Assembly (NCBI RefSeq): GCF_938039215.1
Contig: NZ_CALHVI010000003.1
Span: 1 to 32,526 of the forward strand
Source of the DNA: an uncultured Porphyromonas sp.
Lineage (GTDB): Bacteria > Bacteroidota > Bacteroidia > Bacteroidales > Porphyromonadaceae
Reading direction: 5' to 3'
Length of the DNA stretch: 32,526 nt
In this document: positions 8,191 through 15,780 of the stretch, one piece after another
Layout: each line of letters begins with the position of its first letter
How positions within the stretch are numbered: the stretch's first letter is position 1
Position numbers and translations under genes: made by a program
Notes under the pieces: model-generated
The model's database searches: none
What the model was told of the DNA's origin: nothing
What the model saw: only the letters and a program-made list of their open reading frames with translations

Positions 8191-8919
8191 CTATTCTTCG
8201 TCCTCTTCTTCCTGCATGTTGGTGAAGACGTTCTGTACATCCTCGTCTTCCTCCAGCTTATCGATGAGCTTAGCTAGGGTCTCACGCTGCTCTGGAGTGA
8301 CAGGCTTAGTGTCGTTCGGCAGACGGACGAACTCCGCAGAGGAGATCTCATAGCCAGCCTCTTCGAGGTAGGACTGGATCTGTGCATTGGCAGAGAAGGC
8401 ACCATAGAGGATGATCTCATTCTCATCCTCCTCGAGCTCATCTACTCCGTAGTCGATGAGCTCAAGCTCAAGCTCCTCGAGGTCCATCCCCTCCTTCTTC
8501 ACGATATGGAAGATACACTTGTGGTCGAAGAGGAATTCGAGGCTACCCGAAGTACCGAGGTTGCCACCGAACTTATTGAAGTAGCTACGCACGTTGGCTA
8601 CGGTACGGGTCGTATTGTCCGTAGCCGTCTCGACGAAGATAGCGATACCGAAGGGACCATAGCCTTCGTAGTTCATCTCCTTATAGTCGGAGAAGTCCTT
8701 CGAGCTAGCCTTCTTGATAGCACGCTCAACGTTCTCCTTAGGCATGTTCTCCTTCTTAGCTGTCTGCATGAGCACACGCAGGCGAGGGTTGGTCTCAGGC
8801 TCTGGGCCACCAGCCTTGACAGCGATCGTGATTTCCTTACCTAGCTTAGTGAAGACACGGGCCATATTACCCCAGCGCTTCATCTTACGAGCTTTACGAT
8901 ATTCAAATGCTCTTCCCAT
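8191..8919 (-). CDS. yebC: YebC/PmpR family (TACO1-like) protein
   Basis: Member of the conserved YebC family, long annotated as a DNA-binding transcriptional regulator and, in the TACO1 branch, linked to translation of proline-rich stretches. The N-terminus has the family pattern MARVFTKLGKEITIAVKAGG and NPRLR, then MPKENVERAIKKA and the YEGYGPFGIAIFVE / TDNTTRTVANVRS blocks; GTSGSLEFLF is also typical. At 242 aa the length is usual, and the C-terminus is a Glu/Asp-rich tail. It follows pheT by 35 nt on the same strand, so it is probably co-transcribed with it, placing it among translation genes. The exact biochemical role is unresolved for this subgroup. Confidence 0.93.
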   Translation of the reverse strand: MGRAFEYRKARKMKRWGNMARVFTKLGKEITIAVKAGGPEPETNPRLRVLMQTAKKENMPKENVERAIKKASSKDFSDYKEMNYEGYGPFGIAIFVETATDNTTRTVANVRSYFNKFGGNLGTSGSLEFLFDHKCIFHIVKKEGMDLEELELELIDYGVDELEEDENEIILYGAFSANAQIQSYLEEAGYEISSAEFVRLPNDTKPVTPEQRETLAKLIDKLEEDEDVQNVFTNMQEEEDEE

Positions 8920-8954
8920 AAATAACTTATCGTGATGGTTGGTTCTTTGGTCTC

Positions 8955-11423
8955 TTATCTTAGTTCAGCTCCGAAGGTATCCTCGAGGCTCTTACGAATC
9001 TTCGCCATGATCGCATCGATCTGCTTATCGCTCATCGTGCGCTCCGTATCCTGCAGGAAGAAGGAGAGGGCATAGCTCTTCTTGCCTGCGGGGAGGTTCT
9101 TCCCTTCGTAGACATCGAAGAGGGTACAATCCTTAAGCAACTTCTTCTCCGTACGGCGAGCTACCTCTGCCAGCTCTGCGAAGGTCGTCTGAGCATCGAT
9201 GAGCAGAGAGAGGTCTCGGCGGACGACGGGGAACTTCGGCAGCTCGGTGATCTCGACCTTAGTGCGGTCGGCGAGGCGATTGAGGTGCTCCCAGTTGACG
9301 GAGGCATAGTAGACAGGTAGGTCGATGTCCCACTTCGCAAGCAAGGCGGGCTTCACCTGCCCAAGGACAGCGATCTCCTTGCCATCGAAGGTGCGGTAAG
9401 CATAGCCTTTACCCGTGAAGATATCCAGCTCTACCGCCTCGGCCTTGAGGCTACGCTCCCCTACTCCTAGTCGCTCAAAGAGGTGAAGGAGGTGTGCCTT
9501 GAGCTCGAAGGGCGAAGCTGGCTCATCGGGATGTGCCCAGCTATTCTGCACACGCTCACCTGCGACCCAAAGGCCGAGGTACTGCGTCTCGCGGTAGCCA
9601 GCTAGTGTCGTAGCGGTAGACTTCTCGACTTCGGGAGCAGCCATGTAGCAGTTCCCCCATTCGTAGTAGTAGAAGCTCTTTTGCTGACGGCGGAGGTTAC
9701 GGCTGATAGCAGAGAGCCCTCCGAAGAGGAGTGTCTGACGAAGGACATTCAGCTCACCACTGAGAGGATTGACCAGCAGCACAAGCTTCTCCTGTGGATA
9801 GGAGGTAAGCCCTTCGTAGTAAGCCTCCGAGGAGAGTGAATTATTCAGGAGTTCATTGAAGCCAGCTCCCGTCAGTTGCTCAGAGAGGAGGAGGCGACGG
9901 CTATAAGCTCGGTCAACGGCTCCCTTAGGGCTTAGGTTGGCATGGATGTAGCCACTCAGCTCGATATTGTTATAGCCATAGATACGCATGACCTCCTCGA
10001 CGACATCGGCTTCGCGCGTGACATCGATACGATAGCGGGGCACACGGAGGCTCCAGAGGTCTTCGCTCTGGGCGACGATCTCGATCTCTAGGCTGCGGAG
10101 GATGCGCTCTACCTCATCTCGGGGGATGACCTTACCGATGAGGCTATCCATACGGCTGAGGCTAAGCTCTACGGCATAGGGCTCTGCCTTAACGGGATAG
10201 TGGTCGAAGCGTCCGCCATCGATATAGCTACCTGGGCAAAGCTCCAGTATGAGGGAGGCCGCACGGAGGAGTGCCCAAGTCGTACGATTGGGATCAAGGC
10301 CACGCTCGAAGCGGAAGGAGGAGTCGCTATTGACCCCAAGGCGGCGAGCGGTCTTACGCACCGAGGTAGCGTTGAAGTTCGCTGACTCGAGGAAGATATC
10401 CGTCGTTGTCTCTGTCGTACCTGCATCTAGGCCACCCATCACGCCAGCGACACAAAGCGGTTCGCCCGTCTTAGAGGCGATGACCAGGTCACGATCAGAG
10501 AGGGTCACCTCGCTCTTGTCGAGAAGCATCATCTTGCACTCACCTGCGAGCTTCACCGAGAGGGCACCTGCCGTCTTCGCTAGATCATAGGCATGGAGGG
10601 GCTGTCCAACTTCATGTAGGACGAAGTTCGTCACATCGACGACATTATTGATGGGTCGTAGGCCAAGGTTCTCTAGGGCATGGCGTAGCCAGTCTGGGCT
10701 CTCTGTGACCTTCAGACCACGGATGACCAGACCCTCGAAGCGAGGACAAAGGGTAGCATCGACCTCAATAGATACGGGGAGCGGACAAGCCCCTTCGGGA
10801 GAAGCAATGATCTCGGGGAGGGTCGCCACAGTAGGCTTCCCATTCTGCGTCAGATAGGCAGCTAGATCTCGTGCGACACCGTAGTGCGAAGTGGCATCGA
10901 CACGATTGGGGGTGATATCTACTTCGATCACCGAGTCTGAGGTCACACCGAAGTACTCGGCAGCAGGCATACCGACTTGTACAGCATCAGCATCCAGCAG
11001 GATGATCCCACTATTGTCATGCCCTACGCCGATCTCCACCTCACTGCAGAGCATACCGAAGCTCTCTACGCCACGGATCTTGCTCTTCTTGATGGTGAAG
11101 GTCTCATCGCCTGAGCCTAGTACGGTGCCTAGGGTGGCTACGACGACGGCCTTGCCTGCAGCTACGTTAGGTGCTCCGCAGACGATCTGTAGGGGGGCTT
11201 CGCCTCCTATATCTACCGTGGTGACGTGGAGGTGATCAGAGTTGGCATGGGCATCGCAGGTCAAGACCCGACCGATGACCAGTCCCTTGAGGCCTCCAGG
11301 TATAGATTCGACTTCTTCTACTCCTCCTACCTCTAGACCTATAGAGGTGAGTGCCGTAGCGACTTCGTCTGGAGTCAGATCTGTGGCCACATAGCGACGC
11401 AGTAGATCGTAGGATATATTCAT
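8955..11423 (-). CDS. pheT: Phenylalanyl-tRNA synthetase beta subunit
   Basis: Large subunit of the (alpha-beta)2 enzyme that charges tRNA-Phe. Domains in order: N-terminal helical part (MNISYDLLRRYV), an OB-fold tRNA-binding domain at about 40-150 (LVIGRVLTCDAHANSDHLHV), B3/B4 editing domain in about 210-390 (NNVVDVTNFVLHEVGQPLHAYD), B5 domain about 400-475, the catalytic-like core, and the FDX-ACB anticodon-binding domain at about 728-821 (PKFPVVRRDLSLLID). At 822 aa it is complete. The pheS partner is not in the window. A TACATTTG box about 55-60 nt upstream may be its promoter. Downstream, yebC follows within 35 nt. Confidence 0.97.
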   Translation of the reverse strand: MNISYDLLRRYVATDLTPDEVATALTSIGLEVGGVEEVESIPGGLKGLVIGRVLTCDAHANSDHLHVTTVDIGGEAPLQIVCGAPNVAAGKAVVVATLGTVLGSGDETFTIKKSKIRGVESFGMLCSEVEIGVGHDNSGIILLDADAVQVGMPAAEYFGVTSDSVIEVDITPNRVDATSHYGVARDLAAYLTQNGKPTVATLPEIIASPEGACPLPVSIEVDATLCPRFEGLVIRGLKVTESPDWLRHALENLGLRPINNVVDVTNFVLHEVGQPLHAYDLAKTAGALSVKLAGECKMMLLDKSEVTLSDRDLVIASKTGEPLCVAGVMGGLDAGTTETTTDIFLESANFNATSVRKTARRLGVNSDSSFRFERGLDPNRTTWALLRAASLILELCPGSYIDGGRFDHYPVKAEPYAVELSLSRMDSLIGKVIPRDEVERILRSLEIEIVAQSEDLWSLRVPRYRIDVTREADVVEEVMRIYGYNNIELSGYIHANLSPKGAVDRAYSRRLLLSEQLTGAGFNELLNNSLSSEAYYEGLTSYPQEKLVLLVNPLSGELNVLRQTLLFGGLSAISRNLRRQQKSFYYYEWGNCYMAAPEVEKSTATTLAGYRETQYLGLWVAGERVQNSWAHPDEPASPFELKAHLLHLFERLGVGERSLKAEAVELDIFTGKGYAYRTFDGKEIAVLGQVKPALLAKWDIDLPVYYASVNWEHLNRLADRTKVEITELPKFPVVRRDLSLLIDAQTTFAELAEVARRTEKKLLKDCTLFDVYEGKNLPAGKKSYALSFFLQDTERTMSDKQIDAIMAKIRKSLEDTFGAELR

Positions 11424-11476
11424 ATTGGTTCGCTTATCGAATAGCTAGTATCCGTCAATAACGTTAATTTAGAGTA

Positions 11477-11484
11477 CAAATGTA
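11477..11484 (-). promoter_or_regulatory. Candidate pheT promoter -7 box
   Basis: TACATTTG on the minus strand matches TAnnTTTG, and the transcript would begin about 50 nt before the pheT ATG. The box sits inside the near-palindrome GTACAAATGTAC. No TTG at the 19-20 nt spacing; a TTTC lies 14 nt upstream. Confidence 0.5.
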
Positions 11485-11605
11485 CGAAAAGCCGAGTAGA
11501 AACGAGGTGACGGAGCTTCCAAGCCTAGGGCAAAGGCATCCCCCATCACATGGCGAGTCCCCCTAGGAGAACAGCCGCTTGGGAGCAGGAGAAGAGCTAT
11601 CCCCA

Positions 11606-11698
11606 AAAACGACCTACCGTAGGTCGTCTTTAAAACCCACTGTGGGTCGTCGATGCGACCTACCGTAGGTCGTCAAGGCGACCCACCATAGGTTTCCG
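11606..11698 (+). repeat. 23-nt palindromic minisatellite, array 2 (4 units)
   Basis: Cores start at 11612, 11635, 11658 and 11681, an exact 23-nt period. Unit 1 is a fully palindromic CGACCTACCGTAGGTCG preceded by an A-run, unit 2 starts with an A-run (AAAACCCACTGTGGGT), and unit 4 ends in GGTTTCC. It lies between pheT (5' end) and trpB (3' end). Read on the minus strand, unit 1 is a hairpin followed by TTTTTG, so it might also terminate trpB transcripts. Confidence 0.92.
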
Positions 11699-11809
11699 AA
11701 GCCTCCTTCCCGAGTCCCTTCATCTCTGGCTCCACTGGCTCGTCAGCAGAGGGAGAGGAGGAGGATGTCTAGGATAGGGACTACCTACGACGGGATGCTT
11801 GCCTCGTCG

Positions 11810-13006
11810 TTATTCTCCCAGTATCTCAGCTTTGTGAGCCAGATAAGTAGAAATATCCTTATCACCTCGCCCGCTCACCGTGAGTACGACTACATCCTCT
11901 CTCTGGAACTTCATGTGAGGAAGGAGGGCTAGGGCGTGGCTACTCTCTAAGGCTGGGATAATCCCTTCCAAACGTGTGAGTTCGAACGCTGCACGCAAGG
12001 CTTCATCGTCATCGATGGACAGTACCTCCGCACGCTCTTCTACAGCTATATGAGAGATCAGTGGGCCAATACCTGGATAATCCAACCCCGCAGAGATCGA
12101 ATAGGGCTCTTGCACTTCACCCTCGGGTGTTTGGATGACGAGGGTACGACTTCCGTGCAAGACACCTTCTCTACCGATATTGATGGTGGCCGCTGTCTCT
12201 CCGCTATCTTTCCCATGACCGCCAGCTTCTCCTAAGACGATACGCACACGGCGATCATCAAGATAGTGGTACATCGTACCAGCTGCGTTGGATCCTCCTC
12301 CGATACAAGCCAATAGATAGTCGGGATAGTCACGTCCTTCCTTCTCTTGTAGCTGTGCCTTGATCTCCTTGCTGATGACACTCTGCAGACGTGCCACCAT
12401 ATCGGGGTAAGGATGTGGACCTACCGCCGAGCCGATCAGATAGAAGGTATCTTCGGGAGATTCGCACCAAGCCGTGAGGGCCTCATTCACGGCATCCTTC
12501 AGCGTTTGGTTACCGCTCTTTGCTGCGATGATGGTAGCACCGAGCATCCGCATGCGCTCTACATTGACATGCTGGCGCTCCACATCGACTGCGCCCATAT
12601 AGATATGGCACTCCATCCCCATGAGGGCACAAGCGGTGGCGGTAGCTACACCATGCTGGCCTGCTCCCGTCTCTGCGATGATACGATGCTTACCCATCTT
12701 CTTGGCCAGCAGGATCTGACCGAGGGCATTGTTGATCTTGTGCGCCCCCGTGTGGTTGAGATCTTCACGCTTGAGATAGATCTTCGCACCATACTTATCA
12801 CTGAGTCGGCGTGCATGGTAGAGAGGGCTGGGGCGACCTACATAATCACGCAGCAAACTATGGTATTCCTCTTGGAACTCCTGACTCTCGATGATACTTA
12901 GGTACGAGCCCTGCAGCTCTTTGATGATGGGCTCAAGGATGGGTGGGACGAAGGCACCACCGAAGTTGCCATAAAAACCATTGGAATCTACTTGGAAAAG
13001 TGTCAT
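11810..13006 (-). CDS. trpB: Tryptophan synthase beta chain (stand-alone)
   Basis: PLP enzyme condensing indole with L-serine to give tryptophan. The start chosen is the ATG at 13006 (398 aa, MTLFQVDSNGFYGNFGG), which matches the family N-terminus; the reading frame stays open to 13084 without supporting similarity. The PLP lysine is K90 in GAHKINNALGQ, and the phosphate-binding GGGSNAAG is present. It is of the regular TrpB1 type by its N-terminal and central motifs. No trpA or other trp gene is in the window. Upstream are a clear promoter, a leader peptide with two Trp codons and competing hairpins, so expression is probably set by tryptophan through attenuation. An orphan trpB suggests indole salvage rather than full synthesis, but the other trp genes could lie elsewhere. 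Confidence 0.96.
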   Translation of the reverse strand: MTLFQVDSNGFYGNFGGAFVPPILEPIIKELQGSYLSIIESQEFQEEYHSLLRDYVGRPSPLYHARRLSDKYGAKIYLKREDLNHTGAHKINNALGQILLAKKMGKHRIIAETGAGQHGVATATACALMGMECHIYMGAVDVERQHVNVERMRMLGATIIAAKSGNQTLKDAVNEALTAWCESPEDTFYLIGSAVGPHPYPDMVARLQSVISKEIKAQLQEKEGRDYPDYLLACIGGGSNAAGTMYHYLDDRRVRIVLGEAGGHGKDSGETAATINIGREGVLHGSRTLVIQTPEGEVQEPYSISAGLDYPGIGPLISHIAVEERAEVLSIDDDEALRAAFELTRLEGIIPALESSHALALLPHMKFQREDVVVLTVSGRGDKDISTYLAHKAEILGE

Positions 13007-13092
13007 AAGGATGGGGATTGGTGAGTGAAGAACTATAGCTAAGAAGAGGACTCGTGCAGGCGATGTCATTCTGCTGATCCGCACTCACGACA

Positions 13093-13123
13093 AGAGGCTT
13101 GCCGTGAGTCACGACAAGCCTCT
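13093..13123 (-). terminator. Attenuator hairpin (3:4) of the trpB leader
   Basis: On the minus-strand RNA, AGAGGCUUG, a U-G wobble and CGUG pair with CACG and CAAGCCUCU around the loop ACU: about 14 bp, 3-nt loop. No U-tract follows (UGUCGUGAGUGC), which weakens a simple intrinsic-terminator reading. The ACUCACG in this hairpin can instead pair with CGUGAGU at the end of the leader ORF (13170-13176). Confidence 0.6.
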
Positions 13124-13166
13124 ATTATTATGTTGATGATGAATTTACAATAGGGACATGCAACGC

Positions 13167-13229
13167 CTAACTCACGATATTGCTATCTTGAGTGCGCCAC
13201 CAACCTCTATTGTACATTCTTGTTGTCAT
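13167..13229 (-). CDS. Trp leader peptide upstream of trpB
   Basis: A 20-codon ORF, MTTRMYNRGWWRTQDSNIVS, with an ATG start at 13227-13229 and a TAG stop at 13167-13169. Tandem Trp codons (TGG TGG, 13197-13202) sit mid-peptide, as in enterobacterial trpL. It begins about 45-50 nt after the transcript start predicted from the TTGG-N19-TACCTTTG promoter and ends about 160 nt before trpB. Immediately after the Trp codons the RNA can form hairpin 1:2 (13170-13193). The second arm can instead pair with the attenuator hairpin. Its role would be to report charged tRNA-Trp through ribosome position. The codon pair, the position and the alternative structures all agree; expression has not been shown. 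Confidence 0.8.
   Translation of the reverse strand: MTTRMYNRGWWRTQDSNIVS
13170..13193 (-). promoter_or_regulatory. Trp leader hairpin 1:2 and antiterminator arm
   Basis: ACUCA-A-GAUA, a GCAA tetraloop, then UAUC-G-UGAGU fold into a 9-bp hairpin beginning one codon after the Trp pair. Its 3' arm, extended to CGUGAGU (13170-13176), is fully complementary to ACUCACG at 13103-13109 in the downstream hairpin. A ribosome stalled on the Trp codons would cover the 5' arm and free the 3' arm for that pairing. A second CGUGAGU copy lies at 13083-13089. Confidence 0.7.
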
Positions 13230-13282
13230 ATTCTTATGATCTGCAGCCGTTGATCAACGACGCATTGTATCTTTTGATTGTC

Positions 13283-13313
13283 CAAAGGTAGAAGGATTTC
13301 CTGAAATGACCAA
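13283..13313 (-). promoter_or_regulatory. trpB promoter
   Basis: TTGG-N19-TACCTTTG on the minus strand, with the -7 box at 13283-13290 and the -33 box at 13310-13313. The predicted start near 13276 gives a leader transcript of about 270 nt before trpB. Confidence 0.8.
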
Positions 13314-13414
13314 GCATCGGCTTCCCTCCCCCTAGGCTAACTCATTCCCCCTTCGACATAGGGTACAGACCCGAGGCAATCCCCCCTTCTAGAGCAGGAG
13401 GAGAAGCCCCCTAA

Positions 13415-13507
13415 AAAACGACCTACCGTAGGTCGTCGAAAAAACCTACTGTGGGTCGTCCCTCCGACCTACCGTGGGTCGTCAAGGCGACCCACAGTAG
13501 GTTTTCG
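13415..13507 (+). repeat. 23-nt palindromic minisatellite, array 3 (4 units)
   Basis: Cores start at 13421, 13444, 13467 and 13490, exactly 23 nt apart. Unit 2 (AAACCTACTGTGGGTCG) is the reverse complement of unit 4 (CGACCCACAGTAGGTTT), so units 2 to 4 can form a long stem with unit 3 in the loop; unit 1 is self-palindromic. It sits between the divergent trpB and hpf promoters, in the same orientation as array 2. Confidence 0.93.
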
Positions 13508-13590
13508 GCGGACACCATCGAGAAGCGTCCCTCCTAGGAGTGCTAGCCCATGGGCTGATAGAGGGGAAAAACACCAAGGTTATATCGCTA

Positions 13591-13621
13591 TTTGATATAT
13601 CTAACCTTTTATCTAACTTTG
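13591..13621 (+). promoter_or_regulatory. hpf promoter
   Basis: TTTG-N19-TAACTTTG, a perfect Bacteroidota promoter, with -33 at 13591-13594 and -7 at 13614-13621. The predicted transcript start near 13628 leaves a UTR of about 80 nt before the ATG at 13709. Confidence 0.85.
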
Positions 13622-13708
13622 AGGTGAAGGAGGGGAGAAACCCTACAAACTCCCGCTCCCCAACGCATGTCACACGCCCCCTCGAGGGGAACTAAAAGCT
13701 ATTCAACT

Positions 13709-13996
13709 ATGGACATCAGAATTCAAGCCATCCACTTCGATGCCACAGAGCAGCTCAAGGCATTCATCCAGAAGAAGCTCGATAAGCTTAATCGCTTCGC
13801 AGATGACATCCAAGGCGCCGAAGTCGTCCTAAAGGTTGTCAAGCCCGAAATCTCCAACAACAAGGAAGCATCCATCAAGCTCAAGGTCAATGGCCCAGAC
13901 TTCTTCGTAGACAAGACTGCAGATAGCTTCGAGGAAGCTATAGATAACTGCATCGATGTACTGAAGCGCAAGCTCGAGAAGCATAAGGAAGCCTAA
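13709..13996 (+). CDS. hpf: Ribosome hibernation promoting factor, short form
   Basis: Small protein of the HPF/RaiA (YfiA) family that binds the 30S decoding region and dimerises or silences ribosomes in stationary phase. The start is the ATG at 13709 (95 aa, MDIRIQAIHFDATEQL); the frame extends upstream without similarity. The family pattern is complete: amphipathic helix KAFIQKKLDKLNRF, then strands VVLKVVK and SIKLKVNG, then the second helix DSFEEAIDNCIDVLKRKLEKHK. There is no C-terminal dimerisation domain, so this is a short HPF. It has a strong promoter upstream and a terminator directly downstream, so it is probably monocistronic. It is the only clear plus-strand gene in the window. 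Confidence 0.95.
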   Translation: MDIRIQAIHFDATEQLKAFIQKKLDKLNRFADDIQGAEVVLKVVKPEISNNKEASIKLKVNGPDFFVDKTADSFEEAIDNCIDVLKRKLEKHKEA

Positions 13997-14027
13997 GCCC
14001 GTACCGAGCTTGCCTCGATACACAAGA

Positions 14028-14066
14028 GCCCCCAATAGAGAGCATCTCTATCGGGGGCTTTCTTTT
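14028..14066 (+). terminator. Terminator of hpf
   Basis: GCCCCC-AATAGAGA and TCTCTAT-CGGGGGC form a long stem around GCA, followed on the plus strand by TTTCTTTTAT. It lies 31 nt after the hpf stop. Confidence 0.9.
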
Positions 14067-14117
14067 ATCTAGACGGGAGCTCCATCTTCTTAGCATAGGA
14101 TGGAGCTACCTAATAGC

Positions 14118-14152
14118 AGCCCCAGACCTTCGCCTAGCGAGGGTCTGGGGCT
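14118..14152 (-). terminator. Hairpin 3' of the glutamine synthetase gene
   Basis: AGCCCCAGACC pairs with GGTCTGGGGCT around CTTCGCCTAGCGA. It lies between two converging genes, 48 nt past the glnA stop. The minus-strand flank lacks a strong T-run, so it may be weak or assist the adjacent hpf terminator. A second hairpin, GCTCCATC/GATGGAGC, is at 14079-14106. Confidence 0.6.
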
Positions 14153-14199
14153 TACTTGTATCAGCTTCCCGTAGCCGAGGCTACAGAGAAGGAAGGACC

Positions 14200-15699
14200 T
14201 TAGCAGTAGAAGTAGCGATCGACGAGCTCCTTGAGGAACTGAGGATCAGCCTGTGCCTTAGCACGGAGATCTCCATCCTGATAAGCCTCGAGGTTGCGGA
14301 TCAGCATATCGATCGTGATCGGATCGAAGACACCACGAGCTTCGTAGATAGCACGATGCTGGCGCAGGCGCTCTGCCGAAGCGACGCAAGATGCGGGCAG
14401 GCTATCCAGATGGGCCACGGCACCTGCGAACTCATCCTTGTGGATGTTCACAGCCACATAGGTATCCTTGGCGAGCTGCTCAGCATTGTCGATCTCGAAG
14501 CCATGGCGGACAGCGGTACAGATACCTGCCAGGAGGAGGTAGAGATTAGCTGAGCCGTCCGAAGCACGGAACTCGATCGTCTGCTTGTTGGTGTAGCGCT
14601 TGTCGCTGGGCGTTTCGAGCGGGTTGATGATGCTGCACATATCGACCTCTGCACTCCAGCCGAGGGGTACACGTACCAGAGCAGAGCGGTTGCGGTCACC
14701 CCAGCATACCGTCGTAGGAGCTTCCTGATGAGGTACGAGACGCAGGTAAGAAGTGGGGTTCGTGTTCCCGAAGGCCGTGAGCGAAGCAGCGAGGCTCATC
14801 ATACCAGCCACAGCCTTGCGTGCGGTAGCCGTGAGTTCGCCAGCCTTGTCGACATACTGGTTCACACCATTCTTATCGACGATCTTGGTGTGGACGTGCA
14901 TACCACTACCTGCCTTACCGACGATGATCTTAGGAGCGAAGGTGACCTTAAGCCCCATTCTCCAGCCGAGTTCGAAGAGGATCCACTTCCCGAGCTGGAG
15001 GTGCTGAGCAGCCTGCTCGACGGGTACGGGGAGGAATTCGATTTCGTTCTGCTCGTAGTTGAGTCCATCGGCGGTGAAGTTACCTACTTCGCCGTGGCCA
15101 TACTTGATCTGACCACCGCATTCGCAGATGAGGCGCATAGCCCTAGCACGGAAGTCGATCTGCTTGCTGAAGGGGCCCATCTCGTGGTAGCCACGCTGGT
15201 CGACAGCTTCGTAGCCATCCTGCTGCTCATCGATGACATAGTACTCGAGTTCGCCCATGGCGTAGAACTCCAGTCCACCTGTCACTTCACGGAAGGCCTG
15301 AGCGGCACGGCGCAGGATCTCATCGGGAGCTGCCGAGAGAGGCTGACCGTTCTTGTCCATGTAAGCACAGAAGAAGGAGATCGTGGGCTCTTCGGCGAAG
15401 GGGTCCATGAAGGCCGAAGCGAACTGAGGCACGACATAGAGGTCAGACGACCCTGCTTCCATCAGACCGGGGAAGAGGCTGGATCCGTCCACACGCTCCC
15501 CAGAGGAGAGGACTTCATCGAGGTACTCTTCATCTTGGATGACGAAGTTCAGCACCTTGAGGCGTCCATCAGCTGCCGTGTAGCGGAAGTTGATCTCGTG
15601 GATGTTCTCGTCGAGGATGTACTTGATGATGTCTGCCTTGGTGAAGGCCTTGGGTTCCTTCCCGATAGCACGAGCTATGGGATTGAGGCTGTACTGCAT
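14200..15699 (-). CDS. glnA: Glutamine synthetase
   Basis: ATP-dependent ligation of ammonia to glutamate, the entry point of ammonium assimilation. The start chosen is the ATG at 15699 (499 aa, MQYSLNPIARAIGK), as the upstream codons to 15747 look non-coding. A beta-grasp N-domain is followed by the catalytic barrel with GSGMHVHTK (ATP/glutamate site), VPHQEAPTTVCWGDRNRSALVRVP and the RASDGSANLYLLLAGI block. Length and motifs indicate a type I-like enzyme rather than the 700-aa GlnN form common in Bacteroides. A type I adenylylation loop is not obvious. It lies 81 nt downstream of the DUF4298 gene with no visible promoter between, so the two are probably co-transcribed. Confidence 0.95.
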   Translation of the reverse strand: MQYSLNPIARAIGKEPKAFTKADIIKYILDENIHEINFRYTAADGRLKVLNFVIQDEEYLDEVLSSGERVDGSSLFPGLMEAGSSDLYVVPQFASAFMDPFAEEPTISFFCAYMDKNGQPLSAAPDEILRRAAQAFREVTGGLEFYAMGELEYYVIDEQQDGYEAVDQRGYHEMGPFSKQIDFRARAMRLICECGGQIKYGHGEVGNFTADGLNYEQNEIEFLPVPVEQAAQHLQLGKWILFELGWRMGLKVTFAPKIIVGKAGSGMHVHTKIVDKNGVNQYVDKAGELTATARKAVAGMMSLAASLTAFGNTNPTSYLRLVPHQEAPTTVCWGDRNRSALVRVPLGWSAEVDMCSIINPLETPSDKRYTNKQTIEFRASDGSANLYLLLAGICTAVRHGFEIDNAEQLAKDTYVAVNIHKDEFAGAVAHLDSLPASCVASAERLRQHRAIYEARGVFDPITIDMLIRNLEAYQDGDLRAKAQADPQFLKELVDRYFYC

Positions 15700-15780
15700 A
15701 GTTGTTTGATGTAGGTGTTTAGTATGATAGTCAGGGGGGCATCTCATCCTGCGGGTGAGGTGTCGCTACCCAGGGACTTC

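Noticed and set aside
14728..15714. Plus-strand ORF of 328 codons opposite glutamine synthetase
   Set aside because: It is the antisense shadow of a clearly conserved gene, has no recognisable motifs and no promoter or initiation context.
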